From Hyaloscypha bicolor E (Eukaryota; Ascomycota; Leotiomycetes; Helotiales; Hyaloscyphaceae), in the NCBI RefSeq assembly GCF_002865645.1, contig NW_020194555.1, positions 2,258,288 to 2,322,287 on the forward strand: a stretch of DNA of 64,000 nt, written 5' to 3'. The notes under the pieces are model-generated. The model searched no databases and was not told the origin of the DNA. It was given only the letters and a program-made list of their open reading frames with translations. Shown one piece after another: positions 43,111-53,670 of the stretch. Position numbers and translations under genes: made by a program. Positions within the stretch are counted from its first letter, which is position 1. The number at the start of each line of letters is the position of its first letter.

Positions 43111-46100
43111 GTTTCCTCTGCGAAACCAGCAACGATTCAATGGCAATCCTATGAGGGTAGGCTAGAAGAGCTGGGCAAGCCCTCGGCGGCGCCCCGATAT
43201 ATGACTCAACCCACAAGCCCGGCAGGATAAGGACAAAGCGCTCCATGGTGTGACACCAACCGTGGGGGAGCCTACGCAGCCAATATTTGCAAAAGTCAGT
43301 TCTGCAGACTGTGCTGCCCTCAGCCCTGAGAGGCTGGGAGAATTAGGAAGGCGTTTGAGAGAGGCCAGGATTCTAGACCAAGTGAGAATCTCCGCATATC
43401 TTCGGCGCACCCCACAGCAGGGATCGTAGCAAATCTTCTTCAACCCTGTCCGGCACCCTGGCGATCATTCGCTGGGGGAAGGTCCGCAAACAGGCCGGCA
43501 CTGGGAAAGGATTGGAGTCTGGCCGAGAGGGAATACCCGCAACTTGTCCACATCAGACGTCTGCAGGCTGCATGTCCCATTCGTTGCTCGGGTTTACCCC
43601 CTTCTCAAGCCGGGGTATTGTCGTTGCATCGCCGTGTACTGTAGAACCGCATATTGCCAAGAAGACATATCAGAGACAACACCTTCTCGAAGCATTGAAT
43701 AGCTACAACAGCTAACCGCGCAGCCGGGGGATGATCTTCCATCTCGATTTTGCGCTTCATACCTCCCTGAACAGGCGGCCCATTCAGAAATAAGGTTAAG
43801 ATTATTAAGGGGGAGGTGGTGGGCGGTGAGTTTCCGGTTTTCTTATCATCCTGACCGCTTGTCGCTAACTCTAATCCAGCGTCCATGCATACGGATCAGT
43901 GGCGGGCTGGTGGTCGCGGTCGTATTCGTAGCCTCCGTATTCGCAGCCTCCGCATTCGTCCCCTCAACTGATCATAAACCGCGACTCGTGGCGGTGATGG
44001 ACCACCAATTTACCAGCAATCAATCGATTTCCGTGCAACCCCTGGTCGCGAATCGCGATACCGTGCAATCAAGGACCAGGCTTCTCCCAGGAAGAGATGA
44101 TCGGATGTGCCTGATCCAGCCGGAGACCCCCAGCTGATTGGAGTAAGGTAGATATTTGGAAGAAGAGAAGCTCATCTTTCGTGGGCTAGAACGCTCGCAT
44201 GCCTTCTTGGATTTGCATGAGAGAAACCACAAAGTACCAGACGGGCAGCACGAAGAGAGTGATGATGGGTGTTTGACGAATTAGCTGACTGCAGCAACAC
44301 GTCGAAACAAAAACGCGCGCAACACCGGAAAGTGGGAGAAAGCAGCAGCGTAATCGATGACGAACACAACCCTTGACTACCGGTACGGGAATCTGATAGC
44401 AACAATCTAATGCATAAGACGAAAGTAAAGCAAAGTATAGCTCGTAACCTTACAAGTAGTTGAGGTAAGTTAGATTATGCCAAGCCATCCTTTACGTGAT
44501 GCGAGGCCTTGTCGCATCTCCTTCCGTGGCCGCGACAAAGCCGCAGGCACACATGCAAAGAGACAAAAGAGAAACAGAGCCAAGTTCACTCCCTTTATAC
44601 CTTCTCCTTTTACGATTCCCGTCTTATTACGTGATGTTTCCTCCGCGCCTTATACCGGACCCACGCCGAGGCGGCACGCATGTAGGCCGCCGAAGTGTCG
44701 TTGTGAGGGGGAAAATTCGCTTAAGCCTCAGGCACACACTTCGCTTGATTATTGCGCTAAGGAGTATTTAGCCTCGCTCCAAAGCTTCTACGAGCTTCAC
44801 GCGTCTATTCAGGAATCAATTACAATTCTTGAAATCTCTTGTGTCCTTACGTAACGTGAATTTGACCTGGTAATTCGTCAACCTGGTACGTGGTTCACTT
44901 CTGCCTATTTGTCCTCTGGATCTTTAGGGTGCCCCCGCGTCACCTGACCGGAAGTCTTGGGCCAATTAGAGGCCTCGCAGAAGAAAACCATACTCGGCCA
45001 ACCACAACGCTAATATTCTCTCTTGAGAAGTAAGAACGGGTTGGGAAAGGAGCGGGAGCGGGGTTTCCAGCGGCGTTGAGCAGGAAAGTAATTGCGCCAA
45101 GTTCTATGATTGGTTCTTTCTAATTCGTTGCCGAGAGTGGAAAATATTGTTGGATTTATTTATTGGGGGAGAAGCAAGGGCGGATGGATATGATAATTAT
45201 CCATTCAAAACAGCTGAATGTGTCCTTGTACCTGTACGCTCCCCCAGCAAAGCTGAAAGGCTTAGAGATTCGAAATTGCGGTACTTCAAGCTCCTATACC
45301 GAAGGAGAGGAGGAAACATCGACAGAATAGAGCTAGAAATCATGCCATTAAGCTTGACTGAATCAGTAGTATGTAAATATAACAATAAGTTGACAATCTA
45401 AAAGCTGTAATCACAAACTGGACACCTGACCTATCTTCTCACCCAGTTCTTCGCTCAAAATCAATCCAACTGTGAACTTCAACAGCATTTGGCTTGATTA
45501 TCGAATCGGTTCAATTTTTCTTTGATGTTTTGGAATGAGAATACTGAAGACAAATACAGCCTCAAGGCTTTCTAAATTCTCCTGTAAAGTCAAATAATTT
45601 CTATGAAGTGGTATACTTCCCTGCATACTGTAAATTGCGGGGTACTTGAATTCGTAGCGCTTAGCGCTGAGTGCTGGAGTTCATCTGCATATTATAGAGA
45701 CTGGCAGATGCGGTTCGAGTGTCTGCCAAGATTTGGTGGAGTCTGGACTATAATTTCTTATTCATTGAAATAAGCTTTTGCTCGACAATTCATAAGGGAC
45801 ACAGTTCAACTATAGGGCTCACCTGACCTATCTAACGGCGATTTCTGGTAGTGTAGCCTCTGGCTTCAGTTGAAGGCCATTCCTAGCATCGAACTGCTGG
45901 GTCTCGACTGGCGGTATTGACTTGGTTTGACTCCAACTGTCTCTATATGCTCTCTTCTTTGTTCATTTTCCCCGATCGATTTCCCTTTTTTAGTTTAAAT
46001 ATAGAGCTTTCATATTTTTTGCTTCAGTCTGGTTCACAATGATAATATATTTACATCTAAACCACCATTTGTACATTCTGACAAAATCCGAGCAAATCCT

Positions 46101-46421
46101 ATCAAAGTCAAGTTGCTGTTACTTTGAGCTTGAACGTCAATTACTTGTACTTGGATCATCCGCAAGAGATCCATCTTTGACGGCTCAGCCTATCTGTTTG
46201 GATGCTTCTCCCCATTGTATGGCTTTAGCCGCCTCGACCATATACTTCACAGTAGTTGTAATCACTTTTTGCACTTTTGCATCTCGTTCAGCTAGTTAAC
46301 CTCTACTCCCATGATACCTTATGTTACCGAGCGTGCACGTGATCAAGTAAACAACAGCGGCCGCCCCTTTTCTAGTATCCTAACACACCAAAAACCAAAA
46401 ACTACCAACCATATATCTACA
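43111..46421. other. Long intergenic region, no gene seen
   Basis: About 3.3 kb. Begins with the OPT promoter. A 15-bp tandem repeat of three imperfect units lies at about 43919-43963. Open frames at 43826-44137, 44477-44854 and 46039-46299 have no motif or splice support. An inverted repeat TGGCAGA...TCTGCCA surrounds 45700-45730; it contains GGTTCGAGT but there is no matching tRNA A box or acceptor stem. Confidence 0.5.
43919..43963 (+). repeat. Three imperfect 15-bp tandem units
   Basis: CGTATTCGTAGCCTC, CGTATTCGCAGCCTC and CGCATTCGTCCCCTC follow one another, differing at one to three positions. Non-coding as far as can be told. Confidence 0.7.
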
Positions 46422-47390
46422 ATGCCACCATATCAATCTCAAATAATTTTTATCGAAAGAAGATGTCTTGAAGAAGGCCGAGAATCACAAACAGAATTCT
46501 GGCAGAGACACTCTTCAGAGATGGCACAATTAAGGCAGACCTACCCGGGAGCACCGGGGGACTACCTTGCCCATCTCGTCGCTGTCAGAATTTGGAGATA
46601 TTACTGTAAGTAATGGATTGTAGTTAGTAATATTTCGACTGACACGTGCACAGGGGGAGATACATTCCCTTTTCCTCCATATACTTCGAACGTGCCAGAG
46701 GTCGCAGCTTCGACGCCGCACCAGTCTGACGATGTGGCAGAAACTGGACAAGCTGTAGACTCTTCGTCTATATTGACAGATAGTATGTCAGACAGAGATA
46801 ACAGCTCAGACTTGGACACCATTCGCAATCAAAAATCAACTCAAGAAACGTTCTCGACAACTACCTCAGGATTCGGAGGCGCGACACCAGAGATCCCGGA
46901 CTCTCAAGATGATTCAAGCGCGATGCTGACTCCAGATGAAGGTTCAGTGGAGTTGGGAAACAGACCCAGACCAAGAGGTACCCAGGAAAGTCAAGATGAC
47001 GATTCACGGGATTCCGAGCAAGGGTCCGTGGAGTTGGGCGGAAGAGGGCCAACTCCCGACATACCAGACAGTGAGCAAAACTCGCAGCATGTTGCAACGA
47101 GCAATGTTTCTTCAGACGAGGAGTCACGGTCGTCAGCAGAGGCCAGGAGATCAGTAACACCTCGTCCCCGTCATGCCCTGAGGGATGGCAGAACAGAAGT
47201 CCCAGAGACAGATCTAGAGTCAGAAGACTCTGGTCATGAAAACATCCAAGATTACGAAGACAGTAGAGCTGCCGATAATGTAGATGCGCAAATCGAGGAA
47301 ACTTCTATATCAAATATGATCGGGGCCGCTGATAGAACTAGGACAGGAGACTTTGCAGATGATGAAGACTCAGACAGAGACAACATGTGA
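46422..47390 (+). CDS. Acidic Ser-rich hypothetical protein
   Basis: Exons 46422-46605 and 46654-47390 (intron 46606-46653, GTAAGT donor, ACTGAC branch, CACAG acceptor); 306 aa. The N-terminal 70 residues look folded and helical (IIFIERRCLEEGRESQTEFW, LRQTYPGAPGDYLAHLVAVRIW). The rest is disordered and strongly acidic with an internal near-duplication: PEIPDSQDDSS...EGSVELG and DSEQGSVELGGR...PDIPDSEQNS. No family recognised. Its neighbours are also unrecognised proteins and it sits close to the transposon-rich edge, so lineage-specific status is likely. A second gene remnant follows 170 bp downstream. Confidence 0.6.
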
Positions 47391-48354
47391 GACAGTTATA
47401 TAAACCATTCTCCGCAAGCTCTTTTGTAGGTGGGCATGCAAATATGTCTACCCAATATCCGAACGGTCAATCATCGACTCGTCCCTTCAAGTCGCTCTTG
47501 AGGACATCACTCTTTCTCTGGGTGACGCATCGCCGGGCTTCGCCCTCGAGTTTTACTTCAACCATGGCAAATGATGTGGATCTCCTGCAATCCAATCTGC
47601 AATTCTTTCAAATCAAGTCGGATCCCTTTCCAGAGTCTAGACGACTGGGAACTATTTTCAAACCGACCTCGCATTCTTTTAAACCTACCCGGATCTTTGC
47701 TAGACGACTTGGATCACTCTCAAAACGAGGGTGCAGTCGGTACAACGAAACAGTCCATGATTAATCAAGCATCGCAGCATTTGTCTGTTGATAGCCAAGA
47801 TACTTCTGCTGGGCCGGTCGAAAACTCGACCCAATTTCCCAAATTGCCGCCTAAACTTCGCAGCAATATCTTGAAGCTTGGATGCTTCGAAACTGGAAAC
47901 TTTGGATCACAATGAAGGAAGTAGGATGCTTCCTCTCCTTCCATAGTTTTAGATAGCAGGACAAGGGCAACTCATTAAATCGTATCAAACCATTCTGCTC
48001 CTCTCTTGTTCTCATCTCCATGTTCTTCGCACTTGTCACAAATCACAAATTTTAGCCCTCCGCTACTACAAGTTGGAATTTGGACCGACGAGAATATTCT
48101 CTTGGTTTCGGGGAACACTCTCAAGTCCCGTTACACTATTTTTCTGGGATATATCCAGTCTCGAGCAACCCGCTTCGACTTGGGCCACTACTACAATTGC
48201 AGATCAATTTAGATAGAGACCAAATTATAGCTCCACGCTTCATTTATGAGGGATGAAGAATCGATTTCAGCCCACAATAACATATTGCATTAACTCTATT
48301 GACTGCTTTGCATTGTGAATTGTTCTTTCTACAAGACTCACTACCACTAATCCT
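47391..48354. other. Region with a probable 2EXR remnant and intergenic DNA
   Basis: Holds the 2EXR-like remnant at 47564-47915, then about 440 bp with nothing recognised. Confidence 0.5.
47564..47915 (+). pseudogene. Probable 2EXR-domain gene remnant (N-terminal part)
   Basis: ATG 47564 opens MANDVDLLQSNLQFFQIKSD; within 20 codons the better coding signal shifts to another frame (SLDDWELFSNRPRILLNLPG ... DDLDHSQNEGAV), which continues to STQFPKLPPKLRSNILKLGCF and then stops at 47913-47915. The last part closely follows the opening motif of fungal 2EXR-domain proteins (a phenylalanine, then FPxLPPELRxxIW). The rest of a 2EXR protein is missing. A frameshift plus early stop suggests a remnant. 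Family call rests on that single motif. Confidence 0.4.
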
Positions 48355-49752
48355 CTACTTGGCGCCACCGTCGAATTGCATCTCATCATCAACCTGCTGC
48401 TCCTCAGAGGCCTGCCTTCGATTTTCGTGCAATCTCACATTCTCTTGAATCTGAGAATCACGACGAACCTTGAGCATCCATTCCTTTTCCCAAGACTTGA
48501 AATTGTCTTGTCTGGCTTGAGTGTTGCCAAGAGAAACGAATCCCCTATTTGGATTCGATGTATTGAAATTGTCCCGATATTGCTCCATTGTAGGAAGTTG
48601 AAGCTTCTCGGTTTTTGTATACAAATTCCAGGCGCTCTGGATGTTGTCCAAATCGCAGAGCTGGAGCTTGCATGAATCGTCATTGTCTGTGACTCTTTCC
48701 CCCGTTTTCACCACCTTGAGATATTTATGGAAGTTCCAGTGCTCTGGGGTCATTCTCCGTTCTATCTCATTCTGAATGATGGTTCTCAAGTGGTGCAAAT
48801 TGTCTTCTCCAACAATTCCTGCCTCCACGACTTGCTCCTGAATTCTGTCGAGCATGGCGTTGACGTATATGTTATCATCGGAGGGCAGTGGTGGCGCCCG
48901 TCGCTTCTCATCTCCAGTACCCACCCGAAGATGGAGTGCCTTACGCAGGACGTATCGAAAGAATTCGGGTTTCCCCTTCCAAAATGGCAGGCAGATAATT
49001 GTTGACATGGCGATGCAAAACTTCTGACTCCAATTTGGGTTTTTGCGCCATTTGGTCCCCGTCTGCTTGTTGGTGATGAGACCGCCTGGTTGCACCCCTA
49101 CGTCCGCTTCGACGAGGTCCTGTGGAGCACACTTGAAGATGATTGTAGTTTTCCTCCAGAGTGAAATCTCATCCGCATACGACTTTTCGATGATAAAGTC
49201 GTCATCTGGTGACCAATCTTTGCGAAGCCTCCTCTCTTTTCCCTCCGTCCAGTATTCATTGTATTGGATGTCTGGCTGGAAATTGGACTTTTGATCGGGT
49301 ATATCGAGCTCTTCTTGGTTGTCGTTTTCTTCCCCAGAGCTGGACCACCAGGACTCTGAGGAAGATCTTTCAACTGGAACCGCGGTCGATTGCTTTCCCT
49401 TTTGGTTCCGCTTCAGATTTGGCCTCGGTTTCGGATTCAGCTTCGGCTTCGTCGACTTCTGAGGCTTTGCCTTGCGGCCTCTCTTTTTCGGCTTGGGCTT
49501 GGGCTTGGGCTTGGACTTCCGATAGCCCTCGCCGGAGGAGGTTTCCTCATCGGAAGAAGGTTCCTCATCAGAGTCTTCCTCGGGGTCTTCCTCGTCCGAC
49601 GACTCGATCGTCCGTCGGGAACGCTTTTGTTGCGTTTGGGGAGGGGAGTCTGATTCGTCTTCACGATGCCTTTTCTTGGCTGTATTTCCTGCCATCGGAG
49701 GATCTTGCTCCATTGCGTAAATATCTTTGCGTGATGTAATAATTGGTGGCAT
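48355..49752 (-). CDS. Hypothetical protein with Lys/Pro-rich basic region
   Basis: Single exon, ATG 49752, 465 aa. Residues 1-150 are charged and disordered: KKRHREDESDSPPQTQQKR, an acidic ESSDEEDPEEDSDEEPSSDE stretch, then KSKPKPKPKPKKRGRKAKPQ, which contains an AT-hook-like RGR core next to (Lys-Pro) repeats. Residues about 165-440 look folded, with KDWSPDDDFIIEKSYADEIS, LWRKTTIIFKCAPQDLVEAD, NPNWSQKFCIAMSTIICLPF and FFRYVLRKALHLRVG. No family recognised. The basic/acidic layout suggests a nuclear DNA- or chromatin-bound protein. The KP run is encoded by a 6-bp tandem repeat (about 49490-49515). Confidence 0.65.
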   Translation of the reverse strand: MPPIITSRKDIYAMEQDPPMAGNTAKKRHREDESDSPPQTQQKRSRRTIESSDEEDPEEDSDEEPSSDEETSSGEGYRKSKPKPKPKPKKRGRKAKPQKSTKPKLNPKPRPNLKRNQKGKQSTAVPVERSSSESWWSSSGEENDNQEELDIPDQKSNFQPDIQYNEYWTEGKERRLRKDWSPDDDFIIEKSYADEISLWRKTTIIFKCAPQDLVEADVGVQPGGLITNKQTGTKWRKNPNWSQKFCIAMSTIICLPFWKGKPEFFRYVLRKALHLRVGTGDEKRRAPPLPSDDNIYVNAMLDRIQEQVVEAGIVGEDNLHHLRTIIQNEIERRMTPEHWNFHKYLKVVKTGERVTDNDDSCKLQLCDLDNIQSAWNLYTKTEKLQLPTMEQYRDNFNTSNPNRGFVSLGNTQARQDNFKSWEKEWMLKVRRDSQIQENVRLHENRRQASEEQQVDDEMQFDGGAK

Positions 49753-50070
49753 TGTGGTTGATCGTTGTTCGCGTTTCTGGGTTCACGCGTCGGCTAGGAA
49801 GGGTCGCATTCACTCTTTTATAAGAACGGGAATGTAAAATTTAATAGCACACTTGTCTAAATTAATCGTATCGTCACTTAGTACTTGAGCGAAAATGGCG
49901 AAGGACGAGTTTGCTCATTAGGTTCCCGGTTGAATAAGCCATGACCAACAAGCACGCAAGACAGGACAGAGGACAGAAGGTACTGCAGGGTGAGGCTTCT
50001 AAGATTTGCGCGACACTCAAGTCTTGAACACTAGAATTAAATGTCTTCAACAAAAATGTCGACATGAGGC

Positions 50071-50310
50071 TCACAGCTCCTTGCAGGCATGATGAATGCT
50101 TATGCTTCCCAGCAGAACGTTCTTCTCCGCAGTGTAGAGTGTCCAGCAATAAATATGTCGGTATACCGCAGCCCAAGCCACTAACCAACGCCCTTCAGGG
50201 TATTTATGTTCTACAACGAGAAGCTCGAGTGGCGGTACGGACTTCTCTTCATCCAAACCTCCTCCATCTGCGTACATCCCACGAGGTTCAATGTCGTAGC
50301 CTGCCAGCAT
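50071..50310 (-). CDS. Weak small open frame, unrecognised
   Basis: ATG 50310 gives 79 codons (MLAGYDIEPRGMYADGGGLD, then LELLVVEHKYPEGRWLVAWA). The residue pattern is protein-like and the frame is open further upstream to a GTG at 50340, so it may be the last exon of something decayed. No motif known. Confidence 0.25.
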   Translation of the reverse strand: MLAGYDIEPRGMYADGGGLDEEKSVPPLELLVVEHKYPEGRWLVAWAAVYRHIYCWTLYTAEKNVLLGSISIHHACKEL

Positions 50311-50429
50311 TCGAAGCTGGCCGAGACACACATTGTCCACATCACTACTCGGTCATATTGCGCCCATTTTCCCGAACGGTCCTGACCTGGAGATAGCAAG
50401 GCATTCATCTTCCTGACTGACTCTGTCAT

Positions 50430-50442
50430 GGGGGGGGGGGGG
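50430..50442 (+). repeat. Poly-G run of 13
   Basis: Thirteen consecutive G in an otherwise ordinary stretch. Homopolymers this long are prone to sequencing error and slippage. Confidence 0.9.
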
Positions 50443-50715
50443 AGATGAAAGAGGGAGGAGCCCGATCGCGCCTTGCTGCATCGTCGTAATCTGCAATTGC
50501 TAGAGTTGTCCTCCCTGTGTAAAATCCAGTGTTGTTTTCTAAATGCCGTCATTCTGGGCTATGGCGGAGCAGATATTTACAAAATGATTCATAGAGATAC
50601 TGACCTGAAAAATCCTAAATTTTGTCGGCCCGGAAGGTTGGTGAATGGGACCCCATGCCGTTAAATATCCCAACACCCTCCTCGCTCTTCTCCTGACAAC
50701 AACAAACCAAAAACA

Positions 50716-51942
50716 ATGTCAGCGTCAAAGACGAAACGACATACAAACCCCAAAATGGGAGCTCCAGATTACAAGCTCCCTCCCCTATGCAAAATGGCAT
50801 ACCCAAACAAGCCATATGAGCACATGGTCTCACTGCTATTCCGTCGACCGTTCAAAGGCACGAGACTAGACTGTGAGGACCCTGGCGAAGAAAGACTAAG
50901 GGAAAATGATATCACCAGGATGAACGCCCTGAAAATCATGGGCCGAAACGTTGATACCAGGAGTATTGATGTTCTCATCATCCTCATGCGAGCCCTGCGT
51001 ACCTTCGACGCAGAGATGGTGCAAGCCCAGTTAACGGCCGCAGAAAGCGCGCTGGTGGAATCTTCGGAGCGAGAGGTGGGACGCATAATGGACCACGATC
51101 TTCACCTAAAGTACACCATCTTGAAGCCGTTGGTTGGTGGGGATGTGCTCGCAAGGAATTGCATGAGTGGCATTTCCTTCGAAACACTTGTCCATCACCC
51201 GCAGCTGTCCCACATCTTCATCACGAGTCCACAATTCAGCTTCTACTGCTGCTATGCCCCGAGTCGGCCCCGAAGCGCCCCAGATGCTCCTCTGACAGTG
51301 CGGCTGTTAGATCCATTGATACAAATCAATGCTCTAAGACCTTGGGACGGGAGCAGCTCATTGCAAGACTATCTCAATGAGCGGTTGCCCCTGGACAAAG
51401 TGTCACACGAAGAAATCACATACTACCCATACGTAGGACGGCCCCCCTTCTTACGAATTGAGTATACTCTTGCTTTGACGGACAAACGGAACACTTTCCA
51501 GTCCATGAGAACCGTCAGGCTCGAGGGCGAGACTATGTGGGAAACCAGCAAGGACACTTTTGGCTGTGGCCGCCCCTCCACGCTGTATGTCCTGTTCGCG
51601 ATTGTCCGTTGTGCCAGTGACTCCTGGAATGATGACATACGCCTTTATTATAAGTCAGGAGGCGAGATTGTCCCGTATCTCCAGATGGTGGAGTGTACCG
51701 CCATAAACGAGTACCGGAAACGGCAGAAGCGATGGCCTGTGGAAGAACCTGGGAAATTCATGCTCTTCTACTTCAGACTAGAAGCTGATGATGCTCTGGA
51801 AGCCGAATCTAAGATCAGGTCCAAAACCGTTTCCGAGTACGAACCGAGGGTCTGGGAAACAGATCCAGCATCAGGACAAGACGGCGAGCAGGCTGCCCAT
51901 GAAGGGGCTAGTTCCCCCTCGCAACCACAACCCCGAAGTTGA
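50716..51942 (+). CDS. Unrecognised protein, 408 aa
   Basis: Single exon from ATG 50716 (ACAATGTC context) to stop 51942. The sequence looks globular from about residue 20 to 350: PNKPYEHMVSLLFRRPFKGT, IDVLIILMRALRTFDAEMVQ, SPQFSFYCCYAPSRPRSAPD, DDIRLYYKSGGEIVPYLQMV. The last 50 residues (ETDPASGQDGEQAAHEGASS) are disordered. No family recognised. The frame overlaps by 155 bp a second long frame (51788-52732) in another register, so the true 3' end may lie elsewhere: either a short intron near 51800-51880 that I could not phase, or a frameshift joining the two. Confidence 0.65.
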   Translation: MSASKTKRHTNPKMGAPDYKLPPLCKMAYPNKPYEHMVSLLFRRPFKGTRLDCEDPGEERLRENDITRMNALKIMGRNVDTRSIDVLIILMRALRTFDAEMVQAQLTAAESALVESSEREVGRIMDHDLHLKYTILKPLVGGDVLARNCMSGISFETLVHHPQLSHIFITSPQFSFYCCYAPSRPRSAPDAPLTVRLLDPLIQINALRPWDGSSSLQDYLNERLPLDKVSHEEITYYPYVGRPPFLRIEYTLALTDKRNTFQSMRTVRLEGETMWETSKDTFGCGRPSTLYVLFAIVRCASDSWNDDIRLYYKSGGEIVPYLQMVECTAINEYRKRQKRWPVEEPGKFMLFYFRLEADDALEAESKIRSKTVSEYEPRVWETDPASGQDGEQAAHEGASSPSQPQPRS

Positions 51943-52732
51943 CATTGTGTACCTTGGACGCAAGACATGCGTCTCCTCTATCGCTGCATTTCTGCGGAAG
52001 GATATTGAAATCCAACGCGTAGCAATCGAGGGCCAGTTGTCACAACCATATGACCGGTGTTGCACGTGGGAGGCTTCCGACACACTCGGCGTACAACGAG
52101 GTGAAGCGGCGATCGGTGGCATCACTGGACTACAGGCACTTCACGGATATGATCCTGATGTCCTTGAAGGCAATACCTCCTGGCCGGGTTGCAAAGGGTT
52201 GAAAGATCTCTTTATCATTATGGATCGATGGATTTGGCGGGACGAAACCCAATCTATCGGCTTATCCTCCAAATTATATGACGCTTCTACTCACCAACAG
52301 AGAGAGTGGAAAGTAAATGTGACAAGAGAGCTTGCCCGCATGGAATCTGATAACGGTGGCCTGGGCAGCGTCGGCCAGAATAAGTGGACCGGTGCATGCA
52401 AGCCAACCATCCAGATGATGAGCCTTTACCCGTTTGCACATTGTGGAAAGAAGACTATGACCTTCAACGCGGATCGAACTGACCCGTACATCAAGGACAT
52501 GGCTCGCTCCATCTATTGTACCGCCTGGGACACGTCCACTGCAGATGTCAGCGTAGAGGTGGAATTTGACCAGAGATATCCCACTGATCGGGCCACTTGC
52601 TGGGAATTGGGCTCCTTGGAGGAGTATGAAATTACGATCCACGGATCCCCAGATCAGATTGAGAGGGCAGAGGAACTCATTGAGGCAGGGATTGTGAATA
52701 TTCTGGTGCCGTACATGGAAATCCGAGAGTAA
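51890..52732 (+). CDS. Unrecognised protein part, possibly 2EXR-like C-terminal region
   Basis: The open frame runs 51788-52732, but protein-like sequence starts about 51890 (PRNHNPEVDIVYLGRKTCVS). Then IQRVAIEGQL, GCKGLKDLFIIMDRWIW and REWKVNVTRELARMESDN follow. A NPEVDxVYLG segment followed by IQR(V/I)A and GLKxLxII is reminiscent of the second half of 2EXR proteins. The last 100 residues (KKTMTFNADRTDPYIKDMAR ... EEYEITIHGSPDQIERAEEL) are not. The ATG at 51788 lies inside the upstream gene, so this is probably a downstream exon or frameshifted half of that gene rather than a separate one. Confidence 0.5.
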   Translation, partial: RLPMKGLVPPRNHNPEVDIVYLGRKTCVSSIAAFLRKDIEIQRVAIEGQLSQPYDRCCTWEASDTLGVQRGEAAIGGITGLQALHGYDPDVLEGNTSWPGCKGLKDLFIIMDRWIWRDETQSIGLSSKLYDASTHQQREWKVNVTRELARMESDNGGLGSVGQNKWTGACKPTIQMMSLYPFAHCGKKTMTFNADRTDPYIKDMARSIYCTAWDTSTADVSVEVEFDQRYPTDRATCWELGSLEEYEITIHGSPDQIERAEELIEAGIVNILVPYMEIRE

Positions 52733-52910
52733 AGACTCATCGATAGAGAGGATATGATTGATTGGCTGGAGGAGTTAGGGCTCAAGAGAGCCAGTCCAGC
52801 GAGAAAAGGGGCAAGACTAGGCCAAACTGGGATACGCTAGCCCAGCCGAGATGCTTGTCTTCTTGATACGTGATTCGATACGAGCCATCTTCTATTTACG
52901 AAAAAGCTTT
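52733..52910. other. 3' flank before the AT-rich block
   Basis: Normal-composition DNA that ends at about 52,910, where the sequence turns AT-rich within a few tens of bases. Confidence 0.5.
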
Positions 52911-53360
52911 ACCTCTAATATTCAAACTATAATTATAAATTCTATAAAAGAAAGATTTAATTAATTAAATATTAGAAAGTTCTAATCTTTAGATAATAGG
53001 TTCTAATTATAAAATTAGATATCTAATAATATAATTATAGACTTATCTAGTTTTATTTTCTATACTAGAGTTCTATAAACTAATAGTAATTAAAATACTA
53101 TATTTCTAGTAACTTCTATAAATAATTCCCTAGTATTAGGTTTTAGGGAACTTTCTATAGAGATTTACCTAATAATATAATAAGTTCTATTATTATAATC
53201 TCGAATTATAAAAATTAAAACTAAGCCTAATAATATTTATAAAAAACAAGAATATATTTAATAATAATAATAAATATATAATATTTTATTATTTTTTAAA
53301 AGCTATTAATTATTTTATATATTTATTATAAGTTTTTAAAAAAGTATTTAATATATATAA

Positions 53361-53670
53361 ATATAAGATATATAATAATAAGATAAAGTATAAGTAGTTA
53401 AAGTAAGTAAGCTATAAAGTAATACTTGCAAGTATAACTAATTCCAAGAATTAATTCTAATAAAAGACTAATTAATATCCCTTTTTAAAGCTAGGAGCAT
53501 TTCCTTATATATTCCCTAATATTTAGCTAAACCTATAAAGTACTTTACTTAACTAGGAAATATAATCTTATATAATTCATATAATTCTAATTATAAGCTT
53601 TACCTAAAATAGGAAACTAGATCTATAATATCTAATACCTATTTATATACTATTATATATATCTATTATA
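53361..53670 (-). repeat. Left LTR (3' LTR of the gypsy element)
   Basis: Matches 59991-60287 through long shared blocks, for example GTAAGTAAGCTATAAAGTAATA, AATTCCAAGAATTAATTCTAATAAAA and ATTCTAATTATAAGCTTTAC. Differences are mostly C/T or G/A. It has about 20 bp (near GTACTTTACTTAACTAGG) absent from the other copy. Confidence 0.8.

Larger units (their letters stand above)
49753..50715. other. Intergenic region with weak frame and a G13 run
   Basis: Between two divergent genes. Contains a weak minus-strand frame (50071-50310) and a 13-nt G run at 50430-50442. Otherwise nothing recognised. Confidence 0.5.

Noticed and set aside
45695..45735. GGTTCGAGT resembling a tRNA B box
   Set aside because: It lies in a TGGCAGA/TCTGCCA hairpin, with no A box, anticodon arm or acceptor stem.
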